Source: Saccharopolyspora dendranthemae
GTDB taxonomy: Bacteria; Actinomycetota; Actinomycetes; Mycobacteriales; Pseudonocardiaceae
Direction of reading: 5' to 3'
Length of the DNA: 64,000 nt
NCBI RefSeq assembly: GCF_007829955.1
Contig: NZ_VIWX01000006.1
Span: 372,001-436,000, forward strand
Shown here: positions 29,701 through 37,933 of the stretch, in pieces
Position numbering within the stretch: the stretch's first letter is position 1
How the letters are laid out: each line of letters begins with the position of its first letter
Notes under the pieces: generated by a model
Told to the model about the DNA's origin: nothing
The model's database searches: none
Seen by the model: only the letters and a program-made list of their open reading frames with translations
Program-made: the position numbers and the translations under genes

Positions 29701-30820
29701 AACCACCGCGGGCGCCGATGCGCTCCTCCTCGACGACCATCCGCATGCCGCGGCGAGCCGTGAGCGGCCCCAGCAGGTCGGACAGGTCGATCATGGTGAC
29801 GCCCGCCAGGCCGCCCTCCACGTAGAGGGCTTCCTCGCGGCTGATCTCGGCGTCGTCGATGAGGATCACCACGTGCGGCTGGCCGTCCGGCGGCGCCGCG
29901 TTGCGCTGGAAGCGCGGGCGGTCGGCCAGCTGCTCGGCGAGCATGCTCTCGACCGTCGCCAGCGAACCCGCCATCAGCCGCATCTGCCCGATGCCGTCGG
30001 TCTCGGAGGGGTGCTGCGCGTGCGGCAGCCACTTCACCCACTCCCACTCGCGACGCGCCTGACCGGAGCTGGCGACGGCGATGATCACGTCTTCGGGCGT
30101 GTGGAAGGTGGCCAGCTGGCAGATCATCGCGCGAGCGAGACCGCGCACCAGCTCCTTCTCGCCCTGCAGCCCGACCGCGGCGAAACCGCGCAGCGAGGTC
30201 GCGATCGGCAGGTCCTGCACCAACGAGTGCGCGCGCACGAAGCGGCGCAGCGCCAGCGTGGTGATCGGCTCCAGCTCGTCGACCGGTCCGGTCTGCGGCG
30301 GGACCAGGCGGGTCTCCAACCGCTGCGAACCGCGGCCCACGCGGACCTGGCAGAAGTCGTTGTCGTTGGGACGCCGTTCCCACATCCGCCTGCTGCCCGC
30401 GGCCAGCGACCACAGGGTCTGCGCGTCGGGGTGCACCCACTCGCGGGCCAGCCGCTGCTCGTCGGCGGCCTCGCGGGCGCGGTCGCGCATCTGGCCGAGG
30501 TACCGCAGGTAGTCCTTGCGGTCCTCGTCCATCTCGGCCTTCTTCTGGCCGCTGTCCCTGCCACCGCCGGCCATCATCCCGAATGTTGAGATGAGCATCA
30601 TCATCGGCATCATCATCATCATCGGGTTGTTCTGAGCCCGCGTGAACATGAAGGCCATCATTCCCAGGGATGCCACGATCATCAGGCCGGGAAGGACCTT
30701 CTGAACGATGTTGCCGGGGATGGTCCGCGGAATCTCAGGCGGTGGTTCGAGGTGCACCTCCCCGCCCGGTGGCCTGGGAGCGGCCAGGCGTGGCGTTCGC
30801 TTGAACTGCAGCGTGCTCAC
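26735..30820 (-). CDS. eccC: Type VII secretion ATPase EccC (EccCa-EccCb fused)
   Basis: The motor of the ESX channel, 1361 aa in one chain. Two membrane helices (about 42-60 and 66-83, the second with a run of Met) are followed by three FtsK/SpoIIIE ATPase domains. Walker A motifs are GATGSGKS (485-492), GGVGSGKS (845-852) and a divergent GERESGKT (1157-1164). Walker B-type strands are FVVIDEFSEL, LFLVIDGWRAF and LFVVVDDYEL. The last domain binds the substrate signal in family members. The GTG at 30820 gives the family start STLQFKRTPR; a TTG at 30832 is too close to the ribosome site. It is divergent from eccD. Confidence 0.97.
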   Translation of the reverse strand: MSTLQFKRTPRLAAPRPPGGEVHLEPPPEIPRTIPGNIVQKVLPGLMIVASLGMMAFMFTRAQNNPMMMMMPMMMLISTFGMMAGGGRDSGQKKAEMDEDRKDYLRYLGQMRDRAREAADEQRLAREWVHPDAQTLWSLAAGSRRMWERRPNDNDFCQVRVGRGSQRLETRLVPPQTGPVDELEPITTLALRRFVRAHSLVQDLPIATSLRGFAAVGLQGEKELVRGLARAMICQLATFHTPEDVIIAVASSGQARREWEWVKWLPHAQHPSETDGIGQMRLMAGSLATVESMLAEQLADRPRFQRNAAPPDGQPHVVILIDDAEISREEALYVEGGLAGVTMIDLSDLLGPLTARRGMRMVVEEERIGARGGSGVEWFGSPDSLTMEEATSLARQLAPYRVAGGPALDTDSGSYEPLTTPLNYIEQLGLAGDVVTFDLNEAWRPRPTDDLYKVAIGPGEQGEVVHLDIKETASGGMGPHGLCIGATGSGKSEFLRTIVLGLMATHSSQMLNFVLVDFKGGATFNGFDTPHVSASISNLEGDGSLIDRMQDALAGEMNRRQEVLNKAGAKNVWDYRKMAEAGDEHAQEPLPALFVVIDEFSELLSQQPEFAELFVMIGRLGRSLQVHLLLASQRLEEGKLRGLDSHLSYRIGLKTFNAAESRAAIGVPDAADLPATGGHGYLKHPNGMDRFRAAYVSGHLHQTSGRRPTMLGGASPVTGEKMPRYFIPDFIEKPPEPESSEEPEVKDESQDPEYTDFQIIVDKFKKIAAPPAHQVWLSPLDAPATLDTLLPPLQSTDDRGYTAAGYSGSSRLQVPIGIIDVPYHQRQDAMTLDLSGQGGHGAVVGGVGSGKSNTIRTIIASAALTHTPQEMQFYCVDLGGGSLTTLRGLPHVGGYGSRRDPDTVRRSIAELKTVLSEREGRFQQHGIEGMNDYRNRKRRGEFEDDPYGDLFLVIDGWRAFREEFEALEQDVLNLASNGLAFGVHVFITASRWAEIRPAMKDLIQTRIELRLGDPSESEIDRKFAVKVPQGRPGRGMHESKLHFLTALPRVDSENIGDRVEAETQAAEEERRPARMGWELYNDDVSDGVADLVNRVKSSWKGRPAPQVRLLPELLPYQQLPRPEQQPNPKLVPIGINEDGLHPVYLDFRAEPNFYAFGERESGKTALLKNIVRGITERYTPKEALILLVDYRRSMLGFLNSHLLEYSVSADQLKANVKDVCGSLKKRMPGPDVTQEQLRDRSWWKGPELFVVVDDYELVAPQGNNPLAPLAEFIPQASDVGLHVILARNSGGAGRALYEPVIGKMRETSAPGLAMSANKDDGQLVANIKSRQLPPGRGTLVSRTLRGGPQMIQTAMVQEQQQ

Positions 30821-31131
30821 CGGACGCAACAACCTTTCTCAGACGTGCCTGAAAACACCAGAAGACCTCCGGTGCTCGTCGAACTCGCAGCCAGCATTGT
30901 TCACTGTCGCGCAGCTCGGGATGGCGGGGTGCGGCTCAGCGTGACCAACCAGATATCAAGTAGTTGATACGAGTTCCGCCAAACCCGTCACCCGTGGACG
31001 GTCGGTGTGGCCATACTAGGGGCGCTCTCCGACCGGGCGGGTGGGTTTCGACAAGAAAACCCGGCTTGGTTGGATCGAGCCCTCGACAAACGAACGCACG
31101 GCAATCAACTTTCAGGGAGTAGGGGGCCCAA
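30821..31131. promoter_or_regulatory. Divergent promoter region between eccC and eccD
   Basis: 311 bp without a gene between two divergent core ESX genes. It must hold both promoters. The only clear element is the short palindrome at 30955-30970; no confident -35/-10 pair could be placed. Confidence 0.6.
30955..30970. promoter_or_regulatory. Palindromic operator candidate TATCAA-GTAG-TTGATA
   Basis: A perfect 6-bp half-site pair with a 4-bp spacer, AT-rich in a GC-rich setting, midway between the divergent eccC and eccD genes. The size suits a dimeric helix-turn-helix regulator. No second copy was found by eye elsewhere in the window. Confidence 0.4.
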
Positions 31132-32574
31132 GTGGCGACCGGGACCACGGTGTTCAGCCGCGTGACGGTGGTGGCGCCTACAACTCGTATCGACCTGGCG
31201 CTGCCTTCGGACGTATCGGTGGCAGATCTTCTGCCGATGCTTCTGGACATGGCCCGCGAGATGACCCCGGACGGCGGTTCGCGGCACGGCGGCTGGGTGT
31301 TGGCCAAGCTCGGTGAGAGCTCGGCCCTCGATCCGAGTCAGTCGCTGTCCTCGCAGGGAGTTGTCGACGGCGACATCCTGCAACTGCGCCGCCGGTCGGA
31401 CGACCCGCCGCCGCCGCTCTACGACGACGTCGTGGACGCGCTCGCGGAGGCCGAACCGGGCAGCTACCGCCCGTGGACCAAGGAGACCTCCAGGAAGGTC
31501 GGTCACGTCGCCGGTGCGCTGGGCCTCATCACCGCGGCCGCCGCGCTCGGCCTCGCCGGTCCTGCCGGGATGCTGCACCCGACCGTCATCCAGGGAACCA
31601 CCGCGGTGGTGTTCCAGCTGGTGGCCGCCGTGGCAGCGACCGTCGTCGCGATCTTCGCGACCGGCATCGGTTCCGTCGTCGCCCGCGCCTACGGGGCTGC
31701 GACGACCGGCACCGTGATCGCCGGAGCCGGCGGTCTGCCGATGGCGTTCGTGGCCGGTTTCAACATGGTTCCCGGCAACACGCTGGAACCGCGGTTGCTG
31801 CTGGGCAGCGCGCTGGCCTTCATCCTCGCCTCGGTGGCGATCATGGTGATGGGCACGGGAATCGTGACCTTCATCGCTGCCGCCACCGCAGGTGCCTTCG
31901 GCACGATCGCCTTCGCGGTCGCGACGATCTTCCAGGCGGTCAGCGCTTCCAGCGTCGCCGCCGGTGCTGCCGCCGTGGCGCTCGCGGGCATCTCGCTGCT
32001 CCCGCGCATCACCATCCAGCTGTCGAAGCTGCCGCTGCCGCACGTCCCGGGCAGCGCTGAGGACCTCAAGGAAGACTCCGGGTTCCCCGACTACCGGATG
32101 ATCGAGCGTCAGACCGGACTGGCCCACCAGTACATGACCGGTCTGATCATCGGCTGCGGTGTCGTCGCCGCGGTCGGCGCGATGGTCGCCGCGGCCAGCA
32201 ACCCCATCTGGGGCTCGGCTTTCGCGGTCGTCGTCGCCGCCGTCCTGCTGCTGCGGGGCCGCAACTACGCCAACGGCAGCCAGGCGCTGGCCCTGCTGTT
32301 CAACGGTCTGCTGGCCTCGGCTGGCATCGCCATCGGCCTGCTGTTCAAGGTCGCCGACGAGCCGGTGATGGTGGCGGCCGTGTTCCCGCCGCTGCTGATC
32401 CTCGGTGGCCTCGCGGTGATCTTCGGCGTGGTGTTCCCGAACCGCCGGTTCTCGCCGGTTCAGCGCCGGATGGTCGACATCCTCGAAGCCGTCCTGATCG
32501 CCCTGGTGCTCCCGCTGGCGCTGGCCGCGATGGACCTCTACATGGCCATCCGCGACCTGAACCTGAACTTCTAA
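31132..32574 (+). CDS. eccD: Type VII secretion membrane protein EccD
   Basis: 480 aa; forms the membrane pore scaffold of the ESX complex. Residues 1-90 are the ubiquitin-like cytosolic domain (FSRVTVVAPTTRIDLALPSD, then VVDGDILQLRRR). The remainder is about eleven membrane helices, ending in AMDLYMAIRDLN. GTG start at 31132 behind AGGGAGTAGGGGG. MycP follows 15 bp downstream on the same strand, the eccD4-mycP4 order of Mycobacterium tuberculosis. Confidence 0.96.
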   Translation: MATGTTVFSRVTVVAPTTRIDLALPSDVSVADLLPMLLDMAREMTPDGGSRHGGWVLAKLGESSALDPSQSLSSQGVVDGDILQLRRRSDDPPPPLYDDVVDALAEAEPGSYRPWTKETSRKVGHVAGALGLITAAAALGLAGPAGMLHPTVIQGTTAVVFQLVAAVAATVVAIFATGIGSVVARAYGAATTGTVIAGAGGLPMAFVAGFNMVPGNTLEPRLLLGSALAFILASVAIMVMGTGIVTFIAAATAGAFGTIAFAVATIFQAVSASSVAAGAAAVALAGISLLPRITIQLSKLPLPHVPGSAEDLKEDSGFPDYRMIERQTGLAHQYMTGLIIGCGVVAAVGAMVAAASNPIWGSAFAVVVAAVLLLRGRNYANGSQALALLFNGLLASAGIAIGLLFKVADEPVMVAAVFPPLLILGGLAVIFGVVFPNRRFSPVQRRMVDILEAVLIALVLPLALAAMDLYMAIRDLNLNF

Positions 32575-32589
32575 GAGGGAATCTCGCAC

Positions 32590-33984
32590 ATGGGCTTCAA
32601 GCACCCCCGCTCTCGCGGCGCACGGCGCGGTCTCGCGCTGTGCGCCGCGGTGGGCGTCCTCGGGCTCAGCGGACCGGCGGCACCAGCCCTCGCTCAGCAG
32701 GTCGGGCCGCCTCGGCTGGACCCCAGTCAGCAGACCGGGTCATCGCTGAAGGTTCAGAACTTCCCGCAGAAGCAGGGCTGCATGAACGGCAGCCCCGGCA
32801 GCACGATCCCCGAGAAGCCCTGGAGCCAGCTGGTCCTGGGCTTCGAGCGGGCGCACGAGCTCGGGCTCACCGGTGCCTCCCAGAAGGTCGCCGTGATCGA
32901 CACCGGCGTGAACAACCAGCCGCTGCTGGGCGCGGGCGCGGTGGAATCGGGCGGCACCTCGATCACCTCCGACGGTCGCGGCACGCAGGACTGCGACGGC
33001 CACGGGACGATCGTGGCCGGCATCATCTCCGCCGATCCGGACCAGAGCGGCGAGACCGGCTACGTCGGTGTCGCGCCGGACGCGCAGATCCTCTCGATCC
33101 GGCAGACCTCGAACCTGTTCGTCGACGACCAGACCAACGCCACGGTCGGGACCACGGAGACGATGGCGCAGGCGATCAACCTCGCCGCGGACAGGGGCGC
33201 CACGGTCATCAACATCTCGCAGTCGTCGTGCCAGTCGATCGCGCAGGCGAGCAGCTACAGCGACTCCGGCAACCAGATGCTGCACAACGCGGTGATCAGG
33301 GCCAACAACCAGGGCATCGTGATCGTCGCCGCAGCGGGCAACGTCGGTGGCAACTGCCAGAAGAACTCCCCCGGCAGCCCGTCGACGGCGGTGCTCCCCG
33401 CGTGGTTCGACGACGAGGTGCTCACGGTGGCCTCGGTGAACCAGCAGGGCGCCCCTTCGGAGTTCACCGTTCCCGGCCCCTGGGTCGACGTGGCCGCTCC
33501 CGGCGAGAACCTCATCGCGATCGACCCCGGCGTGGGCGGCAACGGCCTGGTCAGCCAGATCGCCGAGGGTGAGAAGGGCGAGATGGGCCCGATCCAGGGC
33601 ACCAGCTTCGCCGCTCCGTACGTCTCCGGCGTCGCAGCGCTGATCAAGGAGAAGTACCCGGACCTCAAGCCCGAGCAGGTCATGGATCGGATCAAGACCA
33701 CCGCGCTGCACCCGGGCGGGGCCAACGGCCGCAACGACATCGTCGGCTACGGCATGATCGACGCGATGGCGGCGCTGCAGGACGTCGTCCCGGCCGAGCA
33801 CGGCAAGCTGGAAGCGCCGAAGAAGCCGACGCACCTCGCGGCGGACGCCCTGCAGCAGAAGGACTTCCCGGCCATCATCGTCGCCATCGGCGGCGCGGGT
33901 GCGGGAATCGCGGGCATCGTCTTCACGGCCTTCTTGGCCAACGCCGTCCGCAGCGTCAGGTCCCGAGCCAGGCAGAACCGCTGA
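32590..33984 (+). CDS. mycP: Mycosin, ESX-associated subtilisin-like protease
   Basis: 464 aa, membrane-anchored serine protease on the outer face of the ESX complex. It has a signal peptide (to about residue 35), then the S8 catalytic domain with D104 (AVIDTGVN), H138 (DGHGT), oxyanion N251 (AAAGNVGG) and S339 (GTSFAAP). A C-terminal membrane helix lies at about 428-453 with a basic end. All catalytic residues are intact. Two Cys pairs (GCMNG, TQDCDG, SSCQS, NCQK) fit the mycosin disulfides. Co-transcribed with eccD and followed by a hairpin terminator. Confidence 0.96.
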   Translation: MGFKHPRSRGARRGLALCAAVGVLGLSGPAAPALAQQVGPPRLDPSQQTGSSLKVQNFPQKQGCMNGSPGSTIPEKPWSQLVLGFERAHELGLTGASQKVAVIDTGVNNQPLLGAGAVESGGTSITSDGRGTQDCDGHGTIVAGIISADPDQSGETGYVGVAPDAQILSIRQTSNLFVDDQTNATVGTTETMAQAINLAADRGATVINISQSSCQSIAQASSYSDSGNQMLHNAVIRANNQGIVIVAAAGNVGGNCQKNSPGSPSTAVLPAWFDDEVLTVASVNQQGAPSEFTVPGPWVDVAAPGENLIAIDPGVGGNGLVSQIAEGEKGEMGPIQGTSFAAPYVSGVAALIKEKYPDLKPEQVMDRIKTTALHPGGANGRNDIVGYGMIDAMAALQDVVPAEHGKLEAPKKPTHLAADALQQKDFPAIIVAIGGAGAGIAGIVFTAFLANAVRSVRSRARQNR

Positions 33985-34010
33985 CCAACCACAACCGACG
34001 GCAACCCCGA

Positions 34011-34038
34011 GGCCGAAGGCCGAAGGCCGAAGGCCGCA
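34011..34038. repeat. Heptanucleotide tandem repeat GGCCGAA x4
   Basis: Three exact units and a fourth with one change (GGCCGCA), non-coding, between the mycP stop and its terminator. The seven-base unit can vary in number by slippage. Confidence 0.8.
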
Positions 34039-34081
34039 GGGCCCGGAATCCGGAAGCTCGCAGAGCCGAAGGTCACAAGAA

Positions 34082-34116
34082 AAAGGGCCGTCTCCCCCTC
34101 CGGGAGGCGGCCCTTT
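34082..34116 (+). terminator. Hairpin terminator after mycP
   Basis: AAAGGGCCGTCTCCC pairs with GGGAGGCGGCCCTTT with one mismatch over a 5-nt loop, giving a TTT end after the stem on the plus strand. Confidence 0.8.
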
Positions 34117-34189
34117 CCCATTCCCCCAAGCCCTGATCCGGTTACCACGGACCGTGCTCCGCGACTCGCGGTGGGCGTGTCGAGGCATG

Positions 34190-34259
34190 TCCCAGTTTTA
34201 GTCCAAACCGAGGACCTTCTGCGCCCGATATGTCCGCTCAGTTTGGACTAAAACTGGGA
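34190..34259. repeat. 70-bp palindromic repeat, copy 3 of 4
   Basis: Same length and loop size; two mismatches in the left arm. It lies at the convergent junction of mycP and the 474-aa WXG gene. By its loop sequence it is inverted relative to copies 2 and 4. Outer bases GGCAT and ATGCC nearly extend the palindrome. Confidence 0.95.
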
Positions 34260-34303
34260 AATGCCCCGTTCGTGGTTCGGGAGGGCGAGCGCAGGAGTGG
34301 GGT

Positions 34304-35728
34304 TCAGCCTCGGGGTTTCGGAGGTGGGGCGTCTCCGACGCCCGCCGTGCCCGTCTCCGGTTTGGCGGCCGGGTTCGCCTTGGAATCCGGGGGCGTCTTG
34401 GTGGCCTTCTTGGTGGATTCCGAGTTTTCCTCGTGGGCCGGCTTCTCATTGGAGGCCGGATTCGCCTTGGCGGCCGGATTCGCGTTGGCGAGCGAGTTCC
34501 CCTTGGCGGCCGGATTCGCGTTGGCGGCCGAGTTCGCGGTGGGAGGTTGGGTGGGTTTGGGGGCTTGTGGTGCGTGGGGGGTCAGGACTTCGTCGATGGA
34601 GGGCTTGGGCGGCGCCTGCTGGAAGGTCGAGGGGAGGTTCAGCCTGTTCGTCGAGGCTTGAGAATCCGCGCTCGTCGGAGCCGATTTCCCGTCCGCCTGG
34701 GGTTGTTCGGGCTTCGCCTGCTCGCCGAACACCGCCGGCGGGGCGTCCGGCGCGGCGCCGAAGAGGTCCTCCGCGTTGGACTTGAGGCGCGAGGAGTTCT
34801 GCCGCTCCTGGTTCCCGGCACCTCGCTGCTGCCCGAGCATTCCGCCCATCATGCCCATCGGCATCATGCCCATGCCGACTCCCGCCGCACCCACGGCCGC
34901 GCCCGCGGCGACTCCACCGGCGGCACCGGCCCCGGACTCGCCCTCCTCGGACTCCCCAGGAGCGTTCGCAGCCGTCGTCGCAGCGCCGGACTCCGCAGCA
35001 GCCGGTTCCGTCGCGGCAGCGCCCTCGGACGCCGCCGAGTCACCGGAGTCAGCCGCAGCACCGGCTGCCCCGGACTCCGCACCGGACCCGGATCCCGCCG
35101 AGGTTCCCGAGCCCGCGCCGACCTCGGCCGCAGCGAGAGTGGCGGAAGTGACGGGAGTTCCCGCCGAACCCGAGACCCGCGGCTCCCAGCGCCCCGGCTC
35201 GCGGGTGGGGGTCCCGGCCATGTCGTCGCAGAGGCGGGTGAAGGCCATGTAGTAGTCCGCGATGGACTCCAGGAGTTCGCGGGCCGGTTCGTCGAGGTCC
35301 GCCAAGAACTTCCGGGCACGAGCCGGATCGGCGGCGACCATCGCGGCCTTGACGTCATCGGCCGTCTTGGCGACGAGCTCGTTCAGACGTCCTCGCTGCG
35401 CACCGATGCCCTCCGCGGCGTGCTCCAGCGCTTCGGCCAGGGCGGTCATCGAGTCGACGAGGTCCTTGCCCGCCAGTCCTGCACCGCGGATGTGGGAGAC
35501 GAAGGCCTCCGCGTCAGTACCCTGCCACGCCGTGTCGATGCCACCCAGCTTGCCGTCCACATCACCCGAGGACTGCTCGACGGTCTCGGCGCCCTCGCGC
35601 CACACCCGGGCCGCTGCGCGGAATTCCTCCGGATCCCCCACCAATTCGGAGGGATCATCGGGGAGGAAGTGCGGGGCGCCGAGCTCCACGGCGATGCCGG
35701 CGAGGTAGTGGTAGTGCTCGGTCGACAT
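34304..35728 (-). CDS. WXG100-domain protein with long Ala/Pro/Asn-rich tail
   Basis: 474 aa from the ATG at 35728 (MSTEHYHYLAG). Residues 35-170 are a helical WXG100-like domain with the turn TAWQGTDAEAF (W68, G70). Then come Ala/Ser/Gly-rich sequence, a methionine/glycine patch (GMGMMPMGMMGGML), EDLFGAAPDAPPAVFGE and a tail built of NANPAAKA-type repeats. The APPAVFGE piece matches the end of the PPE-like protein. No signal peptide, so export through the ESX channel is expected. It is coupled to the 103-aa upstream gene, one base between stop and start. Confidence 0.8.
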   Translation of the reverse strand: MSTEHYHYLAGIAVELGAPHFLPDDPSELVGDPEEFRAAARVWREGAETVEQSSGDVDGKLGGIDTAWQGTDAEAFVSHIRGAGLAGKDLVDSMTALAEALEHAAEGIGAQRGRLNELVAKTADDVKAAMVAADPARARKFLADLDEPARELLESIADYYMAFTRLCDDMAGTPTREPGRWEPRVSGSAGTPVTSATLAAAEVGAGSGTSAGSGSGAESGAAGAAADSGDSAASEGAAATEPAAAESGAATTAANAPGESEEGESGAGAAGGVAAGAAVGAAGVGMGMMPMGMMGGMLGQQRGAGNQERQNSSRLKSNAEDLFGAAPDAPPAVFGEQAKPEQPQADGKSAPTSADSQASTNRLNLPSTFQQAPPKPSIDEVLTPHAPQAPKPTQPPTANSAANANPAAKGNSLANANPAAKANPASNEKPAHEENSESTKKATKTPPDSKANPAAKPETGTAGVGDAPPPKPRG

Positions 35729-35729
35729 C

Positions 35730-36041
35730 TCAGGCCTCCTGTCTGCGCAGGTCAACGGCACTGTCGTCGTCGCCGACCGCGTGGTGGTCGACCACCTCGC
35801 GCAGCTCGTCACCTGCGCTCGTCAAGGTCTCGGCCGCCTTGCGGTGCCGTTCGAGCAGCTGCTCGCACAGCTGTCGGTAGGCATCGGGCGCACCCGATTC
35901 CCGGCCGATCTCGCCGAAGGACTCGGCGGTGATCTCCGCCTCCGCCAGCTTCGCCCTGCCGGTGGTGATGTCCTCACCGGCCTCGCGCACCTGCCGCGCG
36001 TGAGTCGCCAGCCAGTCGATGTCGATCCTGATCCCCGACAC
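35730..36041 (-). CDS. Small EspC/WXG-like partner protein
   Basis: 103 aa, two long amphipathic helices starting SGIRIDIDWLATHARQVREAGED. GTG at 36041 is chosen for its GGAGGTGG ribosome site; an ATG at 36080 would lie inside the upstream terminator stem. The short gap to the 474-aa WXG gene suggests a heterodimeric ESX substrate pair, as for other EspC-like/WXG couples. No W-x-G turn of its own. Confidence 0.72.
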   Translation of the reverse strand: MSGIRIDIDWLATHARQVREAGEDITTGRAKLAEAEITAESFGEIGRESGAPDAYRQLCEQLLERHRKAAETLTSAGDELREVVDHHAVGDDDSAVDLRRQEA

Positions 36042-36077
36042 CGGCCCCACCTCCAAGATCGGTTCTCGCTCCAAAGA

Positions 36078-36115
36078 CAAACCGCCCGCAGCTCACCGTG
36101 GCTGCGGGCGGTTTG
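36078..36115 (-). terminator. Perfect 15-bp hairpin after eccB
   Basis: CAAACCGCCCGCAGC pairs exactly with GCTGCGGGCGGTTTG over an 8-nt loop, 86 bp beyond the eccB stop. TTTG follows the stem on the minus strand. It leaves only about 36 bp for a promoter of the next gene pair. Confidence 0.85.
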
Positions 36116-36200
36116 CTCGTTCCTCAGACGTTGGAGACCGTCGGTTCGGTTCCCGGGTGGGGCTGCGGGTTCGCTGGGACCGCCGCTCCACCCGCGTGAC

Positions 36201-37769
36201 TCACCCTCCGGCGGCCCCTCCGGCCTGCGGCTTCGGAGCCGGGCGGTTCACGCCCGGTCCGACCGGCACCGAGTCGTAGGTGGCGCTGGCGGCCGCCGGG
36301 TCCAGGAAGTCGCCGCGCGGAAGCGTCCGCATCAGCCAGGACGGACCGGCCTTGAGATCACCAGCACCCTTGGCCACGCCCAGGCCCTGGGCCGTGGCGA
36401 GGTCCTTGATGCCGTACTGCACGCCCTGATCGGACACGAGGAAGATCGGGCCGCTCTCGGCACCCGCCTCGTTGGACGTACCGCGCACCACGGCGGCCTT
36501 GCCCGCGGCACCGTAGTAGTAGTCGACCTTCGGACCCGAACCGTCGAACTGCGCCAGCTTCACAGCCGGCTTCACGGCCGGGGTGCCCTTGTTCAGGGTC
36601 ATCGTGATGATCTGCGAGCCGCCGACGTTCTTCCAGCTCAGGCAGGACGTGTCGTTCTGCTGGAAGGAAACCGGCTTCGGCACCGACATCGGGAAGTGGT
36701 CGAGGTTGAGCGGGTTGTCCGACTCATCGGCGGTCGTGATCGCGCCGGTGAGGTTCGGAACCTCGCGACTGGTGGACTTCCCCGCGTGCAGCACGGCGGC
36801 CGCACCCTGCGCGGTCAGCGTCTGCTTGCCGTCCTGCAGCAGCAGGAAGTACTGCTCCGGCTCACCGGGAACGCTGCGCTTGACCACGTCACCGACCTTG
36901 TAGCGGTTCAAGTAGGACGCCGTAGCTCCCTCGTTGGGGATCTCCGGGACCTGCAGATCCGGCACGGTCGGAATCGCGTTGAGCATGTTGGTGCTGATGG
37001 TGCGCGGGGTCACGCCGTTGAGACCGAACACGTCGCGGACGACGGTCTCGCTCTTGCCGACCTTCGCCTTCACCGCGTGCGTGTTGGGCTCGTTCTTCCG
37101 CTGAGCCCGGTAGACGAGGTACTCGTCTCCCGAGCTCTGGTCCTTGACGAACAGCGACTGATCCGGGGCCAGCTCCACGCCGTGGTGCCCGTCGCCGCCG
37201 ATCACGGTCGTCTCGACCTTGGTGGCGGCCTCAACCCGGGACGAGCTGAGGTTGCCCTGGACCTGGCCGACGTCGCAGACGGCCCACGACGGTTCCGCCG
37301 GGTTGTCCGCGCTCGGCACGTAGGTGGGCGCGTTGACCATGCCGGTCAGCGGGCCGCGCGCGAAGTCGGCGAGCGCGGCTTCCTTGACCGTGGTCGTCGG
37401 CACCGCACCGCTGCCCTGCTTGCCGCCCTGCTGCATGACGAGCAGCTTCGCCGAGGCCATGTTGAGCATCGGGATGAGCCGCTTCTGCGCCTTGTCGTCA
37501 GAGGTGACGACGAAAACGCTGCCGCTCTCCTTCGCGACGACGATGTTCCCTGGTTCGGGAACCGTGCCCTTGCCGCCGAACAGGCCCCATACGAGGAACC
37601 CGATGATGCCGACGGCAGCCAGGACCGCACCAGCGACCGTGGCCCGCTTGTGCGAGCCCATCGGGTCGTGGAGCATCACCGCGTCTTTTCGCACCAGCGC
37701 CGACTCCATGCGGCGAAGCACGAACCGGTAGGCCTGAACCTGTGACTTCGTTGTGGGTGTTGATGCCAT
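36201..37769 (-). CDS. eccB: Type VII secretion protein EccB
   Basis: 522 aa, core ESX membrane component with a large periplasmic part. N-terminal cytosolic segment TPTTKSQVQAYRFVLRRMESALVRKD is the family signature. One membrane helix spans about 43-64, then repeat domains with SWAVC and a late CLSW cysteine form the disulfide-held fold, ending in a Pro/Gly tail. Divergent from eccE across 164 bp. In Mycobacterium tuberculosis eccB4 is likewise the far end of the ESX-4 cluster. Confidence 0.96.
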   Translation of the reverse strand: MASTPTTKSQVQAYRFVLRRMESALVRKDAVMLHDPMGSHKRATVAGAVLAAVGIIGFLVWGLFGGKGTVPEPGNIVVAKESGSVFVVTSDDKAQKRLIPMLNMASAKLLVMQQGGKQGSGAVPTTTVKEAALADFARGPLTGMVNAPTYVPSADNPAEPSWAVCDVGQVQGNLSSSRVEAATKVETTVIGGDGHHGVELAPDQSLFVKDQSSGDEYLVYRAQRKNEPNTHAVKAKVGKSETVVRDVFGLNGVTPRTISTNMLNAIPTVPDLQVPEIPNEGATASYLNRYKVGDVVKRSVPGEPEQYFLLLQDGKQTLTAQGAAAVLHAGKSTSREVPNLTGAITTADESDNPLNLDHFPMSVPKPVSFQQNDTSCLSWKNVGGSQIITMTLNKGTPAVKPAVKLAQFDGSGPKVDYYYGAAGKAAVVRGTSNEAGAESGPIFLVSDQGVQYGIKDLATAQGLGVAKGAGDLKAGPSWLMRTLPRGDFLDPAAASATYDSVPVGPGVNRPAPKPQAGGAAGG

Positions 37770-37933
37770 TCTTCGCCTACAGCTCTCCCGTCCGAGGTAC
37801 GGTTTCGCAGGATAGTCGCTGAGATATACCGAATGGGTGCGGTTCGGCGGACTCCGTCAGTATTCTCTGCACGCGGCCCAACTCCGACGAACGCGTCCGC
37901 CGCACCTACCTGCGAGGGGGAGAGACCGAACGG

